Origin: Panax quinquefolius
Lineage: Eukaryota; Streptophyta; Magnoliopsida; Apiales; Araliaceae
NCBI GenBank assembly: GCA_020205615.1
Contig: CM035170.1
Span: forward strand, 39,619,807 to 39,683,806
Reading direction: 5' to 3'
Length of the DNA stretch: 64,000 bases
The notes under the pieces are model-generated. The model did no database searches. It saw only the letters and a program-made list of their open reading frames with translations, and was not told the origin of the DNA. Made by a program: the position numbers and the translations under genes. Positions 9,080 through 21,072 of this stretch are shown one piece after another; within the stretch, counting starts at the first letter, position 1, and every line of letters starts with the position of its first letter.

Positions 9080-11046
9080 TGTGATGAACGAGATTTTGTA
9101 AATCAATTTTAAATATTTATTGAATTAAATAAATATTTTTCGATGATTTAATTATTAGATTAAATAATTAATTGATGCAATTGTGGTAGATTAATTTAAT
9201 TGTATGTGTTACATTTTTTAAATTAATGTAGAGAATAATTATTATTCAAATATGTAATTATGTGAGCTTATTGAATTAAATAAAATATTTAATTAAGCAT
9301 GATGTTATTTAATTATTTTAATTATTAATTAGAGATTTAATAATTTGACACTATTTATTAATGAGAAGTTTAATTATGTGAATTTATGAGAAATTATTAT
9401 ATTTTATTTAAAGTAAATTAAATAAGATATTTGATTTATTGTGCAAGTGGATGTGACATGATTTAAACTATATGATAAATGAGTTTATTGAATTAATTGG
9501 GTATAAGCCATTAAGGCTAGCCAAAGGAGGCCTTAAGGGGAGTTGAGGGCAGTTAAACCACGTATGGAGCAACTGACCTCAACTCTGCGCATAAAGGCTC
9601 AGTTGATATTCTACGTATTCTCCTTTTATTATATTGCTAAGTCTAGAAAACATAACAGAGAGAATTCAGATATAAAAATTAAGAATTTTGAGTGTGTAAT
9701 TGAAGAAGAGTTTGAGAAGAGTTTTAATTCATTGTTTAACATTACACTCTACGCTCTGGGTAATTTCTCCAAACCCAATTTCTAATTCACGTCATTAGTT
9801 TTTATAAAAATGGCTTCATATATTTTGTAAAATCTCTGTAATTGAAATAGGGTTTGATTATGAGTTTATATATGGGTTAAGATATATCAAATTGTATTTG
9901 ATTAAATATATATTATGTGAATTATCATGTCATTAGTTTCATAATACTATGAATTGCTATTTAAAAAATTTACTGAGTATGGGTTTTGGCCTTATGGCCT
10001 TATCGTGATATTTTATGTATTGATCATATATTATCCCTAAATTTTACACTCATATATTATTATGCATGTTGATACTGAAGAGACCAAGTTTAAACAAAGC
10101 GGATTCGGTGTTATAACGAATCCGTAGTGTTAAATTTTATGTTTTTGTTCAAAATCTTCAAGAACATCAAGAACAATACAAATTGCATAATTTAATTATG
10201 TGATTATGTGTTTTAAATGGTTAAAGTCGTTATATAAATGTTGGGTTATGTTTATGCATGAATTACACCATATGGGTATGTCTAATTTCGAGTAGAAAAT
10301 AAGAAATTGGAAGAAATTGGCATGTTTCTGCGATTTTTCATGACGCCATTCTAAATTTGATCGCAGCCTGTGTGCGCATTTCTGCCTATTTCAGCGTCAT
10401 GGCCATAGCATGATCTGATGCCATATCTTGAGCCATGACACCACGCACCTTGCATGGCATGTGACATAAGAGTCCAATTGCACCGCCATGTATGCATGAT
10501 CACGAAGACTAAGAATATGTAACAGTGTGCATATTTCTCACTCTCGAAGGATTGAAATGAGATTTTTAAATTGATTAAGTCTAACAATGTGTTAGTAAAT
10601 TAATGTAATGAACATGTAAACATATTAGATGTATAATGAGATGTAAAATAAATGTTTAACATGTAAATAACATAATTACATGTGGATTGAATTATGGAAT
10701 GTATAATTAACTGTTATTTGTAAAGAATAAATTCTGTGTTAATGAATGTGATAAATTGACTAAGTATAGTCAAAATCAAAGTAGATAAAGAGAATGAGTT
10801 TATGATGATTAGTTAAGTTATAATTAACTGGTATTGTGAATGTGAATGGTATGTGGGATTAAATTCAAAGAGCGTGCTTAGTTAAAAAGTGTAATCTACA
10901 TACGAGGCAAGTTTCTAACCCTACTTGTCATTATTGTTCAAGTTTATTATTTACCTCGAGTAAATTATCATTACTATTATTCATGTTCAAATGTTATATT
11001 AAAGATTGATTGTCTTTTCAAAGCATGATTCAGTTATACAATAATT
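9080..11046 (+). mobile_element. 3' LTR of element 1 (family B), first part
   Basis: Starts TGTGATGAACGAG immediately after the polypurine tract. 10605-10885 matches 2707-2987 of the 5' LTR almost base for base, which ties the two LTRs to one element. The LTR is interrupted at 11046 by the copia element and resumes at 20220; without the insert it would be about 2.8 kb. A CpG-containing patch at 10330-10450 repeats GCCATGAC/GTCATGGC. The open frames at 9543-9785 and 10351-10587 are shadows. Confidence 0.75.
11042..11046. repeat. TSD TAATT, left
   Basis: TAATT precedes the TG of the copia 5' LTR and is repeated at 20215-20219 after its 3' LTR: a 5-bp target duplication. Confidence 0.85.
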
Positions 11047-12908
11047 TGAAAGTAGTATGCACACAAGCCAATCATGTTTGATGATAAAGCATATACTTTA
11101 TAACAATCTTATTCATTTATTAATAAAAAGTATTAATTTATTAAAGGCTTTTAATTATCTACATGATCTTTGTTTTATAATATGTGATAAACCCATAGTT
11201 TTAAGCAATGCTTTTAGAATAATGATGATGATCATTCTAATGAGATCTAAATTCTTAGAAAGCTTAAAACTAAAATAGTTCCCAATCGTTGGATTACTAA
11301 ATTGGGGATTAGTGAATCCGGATAGATTGGTACATCGTTGCTTGCTCATTGAATGAGGATGATTGATCTCATGATCATTTGTGTGGAACACTAAAGCAAG
11401 TATGTAGGTGCTTATTAGAGAATAAGTTCCTTTGAGCGTGGCTCGCTAAGGAATACCTAATGGAGTTTTTATTTGCTGTCGATAGGAATTCTGTAGTGAT
11501 AGTAGTACAAGTAATCCTTGGACTTGAGATCATCATAGTATCTCTTGTATGATGAGTTATACTTTGACTTATTCCTTAAGACCCTTAGGGTATATCAAAG
11601 GGTATGCTTGGGTATAATAAGTTGTACATGGAGATAATGTATGATCGATAAAGAATCTACCACTACAATAAAGAAGAGAAATGTCTATGTGATTCGATAA
11701 ATGACAACCCAGTAGTCCTTGGCGGCGAGAATGAAATTAGAAAGGAGTTTCTAATTTGCATTATTTGGAGTTGTGCATTTAAGGATCGAAATACATATAA
11801 TTAAATAAAATAAGACTTGCGGTAATTCCATGTCTTATATTTAATTGGGACATTGTATGGTGGAAGGATTGAATTATACGGTAACTATTTACTCAAAGGT
11901 TCTTTTATGATTAATGTTGAAATCTATATTATACGGAAAGTCGTTGATCATTAGGGAGGCTTATCCTATTGTAGAATAAATATTATTTATTTAAATAAAT
12001 TAATTATTTAATTTATTTATTTAAATAAGATTAAATTATTCTAATTGATTTATTCACATTAGGTTTAATATGGAGAACCTAAAGGGTCACACCATAAAAG
12101 GAAGAATAATTATTTAAGAAGTAAATGGCATAATCGTAATAATATGTTATGTATATTTAATTTAATCTATGGTGATAGAATAAATTAAATAGCTTAATAT
12201 TATTATTTAATATTTTAGAAATATTAAATATAAATTAATAAGAGAGTCTTATTAATATTATTACAATTATTATTATTTTAATTTCTAAAAGAGTTTAGGA
12301 ATTAATTTAATATAAGTACTCTCATTTATTCCTAATTGGATTAGGAAGGAAAATTAGTTAAAGGAGTTTAATTAATTATCCCTAATAAGATTAGGGAGCT
12401 TAATTAATTAAAAGAATTAATTAATTAAAACCCAATTCCTTAATTATTAAGGTGGGTTGCCCACATCTATAAATAAGAGAGTCTTATTATGGGTGGTATG
12501 AGTGTTGTTGACTTTAACAACTCGTAATAATTCAAGTTGTTGGGAGTACACCTTTTCTATAGAGATAGAAAAACTAGGGTTTAGCCAACCACCCTTCTTC
12601 TTGAATTTTCTTCTTCTTCCTTGGTGGATCACCTCTAGAGGCCAAACATTTGGGTGGCTAACGTTGATCAAAGGAAGGAACCAAACCCGGTGGATTCAAG
12701 ATTGAGCGAAAGGATTTGGAGGTGAACTTGTACACGAGGAAGCTCGATCTTCAAGGGTATGATTTTATTCTTTATCTTTTCATTTAATTAATAATTATGC
12801 ATAAAGGGTGATCCCGGGTATATGGTTTGTAAATTTTAAACTACGATTTTCCACGCTTAGCACTTTTATGCAATTTGATTGCGTAGCATGAATATTACAA
12901 ATCTAACG
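11047..12908 (+). repeat. 5' LTR of the plus copia
   Basis: 1,862 bp, starting TGAAAGTAGTATGCACAC and ending in ATCTAACG where the 3' LTR has CCTAACA. It aligns along its full length with the 3' LTR; the differences are scattered substitutions plus small indels clustered at a few places (for example near 11715 and 11460). A TATA box lies at 12468. Confidence 0.9.
12468..12475 (+). promoter_or_regulatory. LTR TATA box, plus copia
   Basis: TATAAATA preceded by CACATC and followed by AGAGAG in the 5' LTR; the same box is at 19774-19781 in the 3' LTR and, inverted, at 50727-50734 and 58048-58055 in the minus copia. Likely RNA polymerase II promoter of the element. Confidence 0.65.
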
Positions 12909-12909
12909 G

Positions 12910-12920
12910 TGGCATCGAGC
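12910..12920 (+). other. Primer binding site, plus copia
   Basis: TGGCATCGAGC just after the LTR end; the minus copia has TGGCATCAGAGCC in the same place. It fits an initiator Met-tRNA site with one missing base here. Confidence 0.75.
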
Positions 12921-13011
12921 CGAACCTTTATGCAAATTATTAATTGTTCAAATTTAATATGTATATTGATATGTGTTTAGAACAATTTAATTGGGAATAA
13001 TTTTGTTATAT

Positions 13012-13042
<31 letters not shown>

Positions 13043-14840
13043 CCTTGATTTGCGAAATAAATACTGCGGTTTAATATGGAGCAAATTAAAGTAAACTCTT
13101 ATTATTATATATATATATATATATATCCGGGTAACATTCATGAGATAAAAAGAGTGAAGAGGCAATTTACATGGAATTGTAAAAATCTTTTGGTTCAAAT
13201 CTTGCATTTTATATTTTAAATATAGGAAAAATAAAAAAAAATATATCGCGAATTTTTTTTCCAAAAGAAAAAGAATCGATTTTTTTTTTCAAATATATAT
13301 ATATATTATTACGGAAATTCAAGGATTCTTAAAGATTATTATATATATATATATAGTTATATATATAATATATATAACTATTATATATATATATATAACT
13401 ATTATAATCTTAATTATTTTAATTTTAGAATAAAAAGTTTATTTTAATTTTAAAATAAAATATTTATTTTAATCTTAAAATAAAAGAGTTTATTTTAATT
13501 TTAAAATTAGAATTTCATGCTAACTAATTAGAGTTGGAATTGGATTCCATAATAACTAATTGGAGTTGAAATTGGATTTTATTTTTCCTAAAATAAAGGA
13601 GTTTATTTGTAAATAGGAAAGAAAATCCATGTTTCCTTAAATAAAGGAGTTTATTTAGATATGAAATTAGATTTCATATTATTCAAAATAAAAGAGTTTA
13701 TTTGTGAATAGGAAAGAAAATCCGTGTTTCCTTAAATAAAGGAGTTTATTTAGATATGAAATAAGATTTCATATTATTCAAAATAAAGGAGTTTATTTGT
13801 GAATAGGAAAGAAAATCAAGTATTTCCTTTAATATTTTTTTTTTACATGGAATTGGATTCATAATTAATTAAAATAAAAGAGTTTATTTTAATTAAAGAT
13901 TTTTTATATATACATGGAATTAGATTCCATAATTAATTAAAATAAAGGAGTTTATTTTGATTAAAGATTTTGATTAAAATAAAATAGTTTATTTTATTCA
14001 AAATAGGATAAATTAAAATAAAATAGTTTTATTTTAATTTAAATTTGGATTAAAATAAAGGAGTTTATTTTGATTCAAAAATAGATTTTATACTAACTAA
14101 ATTTGCCCATTAAATGATATCAATATATATATTAAATGTTTATTATTCATAGGATGAATGTTATTTATTGATCGTATGATGATGTGTATGATAATAAATG
14201 GGATTGATTATGGATTTATTGACCGATGTGATTGGATTTTATTTTAGTTGGATGCATGAATGTATGGGTTTTATTAAATGGGATTCTGCGTACCTCGTCT
14301 TCTCTAATTTTTCTTAATGTAAATTCTATTCCCTCTATGTACTTCCCCTTGATTTGCGATCAAGGTTTCTATTTATTTTAAATAGTTTTGTAATAGGAAT
14401 AGTTAGAATAAATTTTGAAAAATTGGAGATCAAAGGAAGCGAGGCGCTTGAAGACCCGTTTGTAATGGAGCAGGGTTTAAATGTAATAGTTATATTTAAA
14501 TATTATTTCTTGCACCCTAAGGGTTTGACCTTTTGGTTCACTTGGTGGCTCTAGTGAACCAAACTAGAATAAAAGTCCATAATCAATCGGGTAGAATATA
14601 GTATTCTATATGTGCATGATTATACTATATATATTATATATTATGCAAACATGCTTCGCATGTTTATTAATATGATAGCGTATTTTATATATATATAAAT
14701 AAATGCGCTAAACAAGATGAGACAAATTAATAACAAACCCCTCAATTTTTTATATTAAGTCCTAAGCGTTCAAAGATATTTGGAATATCAAGCGTCGCCT
14801 TCTAGCATGATAAAATTAATAGAGTATTAAATATTTAATA
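12921..14840 (+). repeat. Copia leader with palindrome array
   Basis: No gene. After poly-A (13019-13042) and TA-rich runs (13106-13125, 13300-13400), the leader from about 13430 to 14085 holds about twelve short palindromes of the form AAATAAA-GGAG-TTTATTT (stems of 7-8 bp, 4-base centre GGAG, AGAG or TAG-type), spaced by 30-60 bases of degenerate repeat such as GGAAAGAAAATCC. The minus copia carries the same array at 56446-57175. Beyond 14100 the leader is unique-looking AT-rich sequence shared with 55700-56400. Confidence 0.8.
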
Positions 14841-14845
14841 TGAGT

Positions 14846-15143
14846 TTGTTGTGTCACCACAAGGCAAGTATTAAGTATTTAAGATGTTAATTTATCACAT
14901 TTGATGCTTATAAAGAAAATTGAACAATATTGTTTTTTTGTTGTGTCACCACAAGGATGATATTTTTCTTTTTGAATATATGGAGTGCTAGGTCGGACTT
15001 AACTTGGATAATTTTGATTCGGATGTGCCACCACTTGATCAAAATAATCTAAGAGGCAAAAGAAAAGGAGTTGCATAGTTGATGTAATTGACAAAAGTTG
15101 TCTACCTATTTATTTATATATAGTTTGTTTGTCACCACAAGGC
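14846..15143 (+). repeat. Four spaced hairpin motifs upstream of gag
   Basis: TTGTGTCACCACAAGG occurs at 14849-14864 and 14941-14956, a divergent form GATGTGCCACCACTTG at 15021-15038, and TTTGTCACCACAAGG at 15128-15142. TTGTG and CACAA form a 5-bp stem around TCAC. The same four sit in the same order in the minus copia (55364-55658) and in the outer relative. Confidence 0.75.
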
Positions 15144-15345
15144 TATATACATTTGAAATGGGATCCTTATTCTCACTAGCAAATCTTTAATTAGATTTTT
15201 TAGAACTATATAAGTGAGGTAATATAGTTTGAAGAAAATAGTGGGAGATACCAATTTAAAACAAGACCTAATTTATTTTGGTAATTAATAAAAGAATGTA
15301 TGTTAAAATGTTGTTAATTACAAATTCATTTCTGAGAATTTTACA

Positions 15346-16140
15346 ATGTCTAAATTACTATCAACTTTAGCATATTAGATATTAATTAAGACCAAATTAA
15401 GCGGATTGGTTAAGGAATTTGAGAATAGTTCTCATAGTTGAAAAGCTATCTTATATGTCATATATCGCCTATCCCGCAATGGTTGCGAGACAATGCCTCA
15501 CGAGGAAGAGATTGCTACTTTTAGAAAGTGGCAAGATGATGCATGATTGGCTCGATGCATCATGCTCGCATCCATGAGTAACAAGCTTCACCGTCAGCAT
15601 GAAAACTATGGATGCTCTTACTATATTCCTGCACATCAAGTAGTTGATGGTGAGGAAAGTAGGACTGAAAGATATCAGATATCTAAGGAGCTCTTAGATC
15701 TAGAATGGCCGATGGCACTATAAATGCAGACAAAAGTTCTTAACATAATCAATTTGATTGATCAATTAGGACAACTGGTTTTTGTCATGGATGGAGAGTT
15801 GAGCAAGATTTGATCTTGCACTCACTCCGGACTCCTTTCACAATTGTTGTGAATTTTCATATAAACAAGCTAGATATCGGCCTCATTGATTTGCTTAACA
15901 TGTTGAAAAATGTTGAGAGTCACTTTCAACCAAGAAAGATCAAGTCTTCTTTGGTAGGAGCCAAAGGATCTTCTAAAAGGAAGAAGCGTTTCAAAGAAGG
16001 TAAATAGAAAGGCATAAACAAAGGATAATATGAACAAAAGCGTCACGGATAGCAAAGGGTTTGCTTCCACTTTGCAATAAGCACGGACCTTTGGAAAGAA
16101 AGCTGCGAGAAGCGTCTTGCGAGAGAGGCTAACCAAAGAA
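15346..16140 (+). pseudogene. gag: Gag, degenerate, plus copia
   Basis: Aligned by the ATG at 15346 (MSKLLSTLAY then stop). Clear copia gag segments follow in shifting frames: EEIATFRKWQDDA, RYQISKELLDLEWPMAL, LTLNIFQHV-equivalent FHINKLDIGLIDLLNMLKNV (in the open frame 15810-16007), a Ser/Lys-rich stretch, and a damaged zinc knuckle starting CFHF, where the second Cys should be. The coat protein could not be made from this copy. The minus copia shares many of the same changes, whereas the outer relative keeps an open gag N-terminus. Confidence 0.8.
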
Positions 16141-16194
16141 GCTTAGTGAAGTTTGGTTACAATCTGATTTTGTTCATGATTGAAATAAATTTTC

Positions 16195-16610
16195 TTTAAG
16201 TCGAGGTTCTACTTGGGTATTGGATACCGACTTTGGTTATCATAAATATAGATTTATGAAGGGACCAAGCAGTAGAAAGCTAAACAAATATAAGTAATCA
16301 TATGCGGAAATGTAGCAAAGGTTGCCATATTAGCCATAGAAACTTATAGTTTAGCAATACTACTGAGCAAATCTATTAAGTCAATAAGTTGTTATTGTAT
16401 TCCAATTCTTGTTAGAAACATTATTTCCATTTTATTGTTGGACAATAAAATTTTTGGTATTATAATTAAGAACAATTGTTGTTCTATTTATAATAATAAT
16501 GTTTTGTATAGAACTGGAATATTACTTAATAAATTTTGTATACTTGACTTACATGAGAAAAATATATTTTGCAAATTGAACAAACTAGTATAAGAAAAAG
16601 AGATGATCAT
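16195..16610 (+). pseudogene. pol: Protease and GAG-pre-integrase, plus copia
   Basis: STWVLDTDFGYHKYRFMKGP is a copia protease active-site region in which the DTG Gly is replaced by Asp. It is followed by NVAKVAILAIETYSLAI and, after a frameshift, by a GAG-pre-integrase stretch that reads NCYCIPILVRNIISILLL and continues to CILDLHEKNI. The integrase zinc finger that should follow is missing; sequence jumps to the middle of the integrase core near 16600-16640. Confidence 0.8.
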
Positions 16611-16629
16611 TCAAAGAGTTGAATGTGTG

Positions 16630-17400
16630 TATTTGTTGAAATACAAGTGTGAATTATTTGAAAGGTTCAAAGAATTCAGAAGTGAAACAAATTGGCAAAG
16701 TATTAAGATTCTTTTATTGGATCAAGGAATAAATACGTGTGCAATAAGTTTCTAGATCATCTCAAATGGTTTTCTCATAATGGACACATCCTGATACGCA
16801 ATAATTGATTGATGTATCTGAATGAAAAATAGTACCTTGTTGGACATAGTGCGGTCCATAATGATTTTCTGAGCATTCCGGTATCCTTACAGGGTCATGT
16901 CCTAGAAATGTACGCATATCTACGAAAAAGGTAACCTCAAAATCCGGCCCCAAGACTCCATAAAAGTTATGGACGGGGAGGATTCCTAATCTTAAGTGTG
17001 TTAAGATAAGGGTTGTCAACTTATGTGAAAAGGTTTCAAAAGATAAGCTTGGGACAAGATTTGACAATCTGATTTGTGGGACATCCTAAAGTAAGTTTAG
17101 GGTATATGTTCTATAATTCTACTTAGCAAAAGGTGTTTATTACGAAAACACGCGCCTTCTAAGATAAAGGTGTTTATTATTGAAGGGGCTAGTGGGAGGA
17201 TAATAGATCTTGAAGAGTTCAAGAACCACAAAACACTATAAGTCGAATAAGAGGAACTATAGATAGACCTATTGTACCACAAGCAGATCGTAAATCGGAA
17301 TAGTACAAGAAGATACCTAGGAGGTATGAATTCATCATAGAAGATGATGATGAGGTACACATCATAGTTGATGATGATCCAGTTACATACGATGAGGTAA
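16630..17400 (+). pseudogene. pol: Integrase remnant lacking N-terminus, plus copia
   Basis: Enters at YLLKYKCELFERFKEF, i.e. inside the core after the first catalytic Asp. Later pieces are recognisable: NSTLLDIVRSIM, a stretch giving KGFKR-AWDKI near 17035-17065, and SGRIIDLEEFKNHKTL leading to an acidic DDDPVTYDEV segment that normally precedes RT. Stops are frequent. With zinc finger and first Asp absent it could not integrate DNA. The minus copia has the same deletion. Confidence 0.75.
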
Positions 17401-18330
17401 GAGTTCTAGTGTGTATAAAAGGGTCAGTGGGAGCGCCGTGACATTCCTAATATTATATGTTGATATACTACGGAAAGGAATGACATACCAATGCTACAAT
17501 CAGTAAAGATAAAGTTGTCTAAACATTCCTCCATGAATGATTTGGGAAGAGTATCTTAATTGGGGATATAAATCTATATAGATAGATTTAAGAGGATGCT
17601 CGACTTAACCCGAAGGCGTATATTCATTCGATGCTAAAAGTCGTTTAGCATGGCAAACTCAAGAGATGTTTCATGTCGATGAGCTATGGAGTGTATTTCT
17701 CTTAATAGTCCCCATAGACTCCAAAGAAGAGAGATTGCATGAGTGACAATCATGTATGCAATGAAATATCTACGAGACACGATGTTGATCGGTCATATTA
17801 CGGAGAAGATCTTTGTAAGGCGGTGAAAAAAACATCTTAAAGTTCTTAACCAAGCACTAAGGATGTGAGCATACATGGTGGAGTGCGAATTAAAACTAGA
17901 GGACTTTACGGACTCAAGTTTTTCGAGACAGACGAGGCGAATAGAAAATCCACTTTAAGGTAAAGTGTTACCTTGAGCGAGTGGTGCGTTGAATTGGAAA
18001 GGTTCCAAGCAATGAAAGATTCTTTGGTTTAGTGATAAAGACAAAGTATATAGCTATAAATGAAGGCTGTAAGTTGATTGTTTGGATTAAAAGTTCATTC
18101 TGAAGGAACTAGGAATAGTTCTAAGTCTCATCTTGGATCTAAACATGTGTTGTGGCACTTTCATTTGATTATTAGAATCATTGAAAGATGGGAAATCACT
18201 ATAGAGATAGTGGACTCTCATGAACAACATTACATATCCATTAACTAAAAGCTTATCCAACAACATCGGGATAATCGTCACTTAGAGAAGAAAGAGTATA
18301 AGATACCATGACGATTGGCTTTAGTGCAAG
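17401..18330 (+). pseudogene. pol: RT (C-terminal half) and RNase H, plus copia
   Basis: RT begins abruptly at about 17400 near its palm: FLILYVDILRKG, the copia active site with only one Asp where two are expected (17456-17464). It continues with GNDIPMLQSVKIKLSKHSSM, IDRFKRMLDLT and MYAMKYLRDT. The RNase H end is seen as SHLGSKHVLWHFHLIIRIIE and VDSHEQHYIS. The finger half of RT is absent. The same truncation and the same missing Asp occur in the minus copia. Confidence 0.8.
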
Positions 18331-18338
18331 TGGTAGAT
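18322..18338 (+). other. Polypurine tract, plus copia
   Basis: AGTGCAAGTGGTAGAT directly precedes the 3' LTR; the minus copia has AGTGCAAGTGGGAGAT, the more purine-rich form. Confidence 0.7.
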
Positions 18339-20214
18339 TGAAAGTAGTATGCACACAAGCCGATCATGTTTGATGATAAAGCATATACTTTGTAACAATC
18401 TTATTAATTTATTAATAAAAAGTATTAATTTATTAAAGGCTTTTAATTATCTACATGATCTTTGTTTTATAATATGTGATAAACCCATAGTTTTAAGCAA
18501 TGCTTTTAGAATAATGATGATGATCATTCTAATGAGATCTAAATTCTTAGAAAGCTTAAAACTAAAATAGTTCTCAATCGTTGGATTACTAAATTGGGGA
18601 TTAGTGAATCCGGATAGATTGGTACATACATCGTTGCTTTCTCATTGAATGAGGATGATTGATCTCATGATCATTTGTGTGGAACACTAAAGCAAGTATG
18701 TAGGTGCTTATTAGAGAATAAGTTCACTTTGAGCATTGGCTCGCTAAGGAATACCTAATGGAGTTTTATTTGCTGTCGATAGGAATTCTGTAGTGATAGT
18801 AGTCTACAAGTAATCCTTGGACTTGAGATCATCATAGTATCTTGTGTATGATGAGTTATACTTTGACTTATTCCTTAAGACCCTTAGGGTATATCAAAAG
18901 GTATGCTTGGGTATAATAAGTTGTACATGGAGATAATGTATGATCGATAAAGAATCTACCACTTCTAATAAAAAAGAGAAATGTCCTATGTGATTCGATA
19001 AATGACAACCCAGTAGTCACGGTTAAGGCGAGAATGAAATTAGAAAGGAGTTTCTAATTTGCATTATTCAGAGTTGTGCATTTAAGGATCGAAATACATA
19101 TAATTAAATAAAATAAGACTTGTGCGGTAATTTCATGTCTTATATTTAATTGGGACATTGTATGGTGGAAGGATTGAATTATCGGTAACTATTTACTCAA
19201 AGGTTCTTTTATGATTAATGTTGAAATCTATATTATACGGAAAAGTCGTTGATCGTTAGGGAGGCTTATCCTATTGTAGAATAAATATTATTTATTTAAA
19301 TAAATTAATTGTTTAATTTATTTATTTAAATAAGATTAGAATTATTCTAATTGATTTATTCACAATAGGTTTAATATGGAGAACCTAAAGGGTCACACCA
19401 TAAAAGGAAGAATAATTATTTAAGAAGTAAATGGCATAATCGTAATAATATGTTATGTATATTTAATTTAATCTATGGTGATAGAATAAATTAAATAGCT
19501 TAATATTATTATTTAATATTTTAGAAATATTAAATATAAATTAATAAGAGAGTCTTATTAATATTATTACAATTATTATTATTTTAATTTCTTAAAGAGT
19601 TTAGGAATTAATTTAATATAAGTACTATCATTTATTCCTAATTGGATTAGGAAGGAAAATTAGTTAAAGGAGTTTAATTAATTATCCCTAATAAGATTAG
19701 GGAGCTTAATTAATTAAAAGAATTAATTAATTAAAACCCAATTCCTTAATTGTTAAGGTGGGTTGCTCGCATCTATAAATAAGAGGAGTCTTATTATGGG
19801 TGGCATGGGTGTTGTTGACTTTAACAACTACGTAATAATTCCAAGTTGTTGGGAGTACACCTTTTCTATAGAGATAGAAAAACTAGGGTTTAGCCAACCA
19901 CCCCTTCTTCTTGAATTTTCTTCTTCCTTGGTGGATCACCTCTAGAGGCCAAACATTTGGGTGGCTAACGTTGATCGAAGGAAGGAACCAAACCGGTGGA
20001 TTCAAGATTGAGCGAAAGGATTTGGAGGTGAACTTGTACACGAGGAAGCTCGATCTTCAAGGGTATGATTTTATTCTTTATCTTTTCGTTTAATTAATAA
20101 TTATGCATAAAGGGTGATCCGGGTATATGGTTTGTAAATTTTTAAACTCTGATTTTTCCACGCTTCCACACTTTATGCAATTTGATTGCGCACATGAATA
20201 TTACAAACCTAACA
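18339..20214 (+). repeat. 3' LTR of the plus copia
   Basis: 1,876 bp from TGAAAG to CCTAACA, followed by the TAATT duplication. TATA box TATAAATA at 19774. Similarity to the 5' LTR is high throughout, so insertion is fairly recent relative to the gypsy elements; an alignment is needed for an age. The small frames at 18349, 19763 and 19911 lie in LTR sequence and are not genes. Confidence 0.9.
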
Positions 20215-21072
20215 TAATTGTCCTATTGTATACTTCTTGAGATTATTATTCAATTAGAATATTATTATTATTGAACCTTATTAGACTAGCGAACCCTTAT
20301 TGATTCGACTAGTCCATAGTTGATGAGCGTTCTAAATTTTAGAACCCTTGATGAATTATCCAAACCAAACATCCTTTGGTGCGGACTCGAATGTCAAACT
20401 GAGATGAACAACCCTGCAAAAGGATTTACTTATGCGTTAGCGTTAAGATATTTTGCACAGTATGGTACTAAGGGCTGATCCCCCTAAGTATGAGTAGAAA
20501 GGTCCATAGTCTTATGACTGTTAAAGGTTTCAAGTATAACCCTTGATAACTTAGGACATAGTTCAAGGTCTTATGACCCTCAGAATTCTTTTGATTCTTG
20601 TTATTCATTCTTGATTCAAAAGTTGATCTTTTATTCAGATGTCTTTGATTTACTCGCATGTTATTAAACTGTTATTTCATTGTTAAACTTGTGGGCAATA
20701 GTGCTCACTCTTGCTTAATAATAACATTGCAGTTAAGAACGAAAGAACCGATGAACCTTCCACTAGTAAAGGCAAGGGCAAAGTTAGCAAATGATGAAGA
20801 CTTGTTATTTTGTTTGATGATGTATTTATGTTAGACTTGAGTTAATGATGTTGTTTAAGACTTATTATTTATATTTTCCTTACAGGATGTTTAAGGTTAG
20901 TTTAACTTTGAGATTATTTTATATGATTCGGATGTTGTAACCCTTTAAAGGGAAGATTTTATTTCTATCTATTGCATGGTTTGCATTTATTATGGGTAGA
21001 TAGATAGATGATATTTGTACAGTGAACACCAAATCCCGTGGAATCGAAGTACCCGGATTTGGGGGTGTCACA
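20215..21072 (+). mobile_element. 3' LTR of element 1 (family B), second part
   Basis: Resumes after the copia insertion with typical gypsy LTR 3' features (GTGCTCACTCTTGCTTAAT near 20700) and ends GGATTTGGGGGTGTCACA. 20925-21072 matches 3015-3168 of the 5' LTR. No matching duplication of flanks was found because the 5' LTR is chimeric. Confidence 0.8.

Larger units (their letters stand above)
11047..20214 (+). mobile_element. Full-length Ty1/copia element (+), defective
   Basis: A 9,168-bp element with two long LTRs (11047-12908 and 18339-20214), Met-tRNA primer site, 2.4-kb leader, degenerate gag-pol and polypurine tract, flanked by TAATT. It belongs to the same family as 50287-59492. The long LTRs and copia protein order (gag, protease, integrase, RT, RNase H) suggest an Angela-like lineage, but that assignment is inferred from length and motifs only. 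It is nested in the family B LTR of gypsy element 1, so it is younger than that element. Confidence 0.9.

Noticed and set aside
9543..9785. 80-codon frame in the family B LTR
   Set aside because: Located in LTR sequence near its leader, low complexity, no homologue in the other copies.
12502..12705. Small frames repeated in each copia LTR (12502, 19763, 19911, 50555) with similar peptides
   Set aside because: They repeat because the LTRs are copies; the peptides shift frame between LTRs, so there is no selection for coding.
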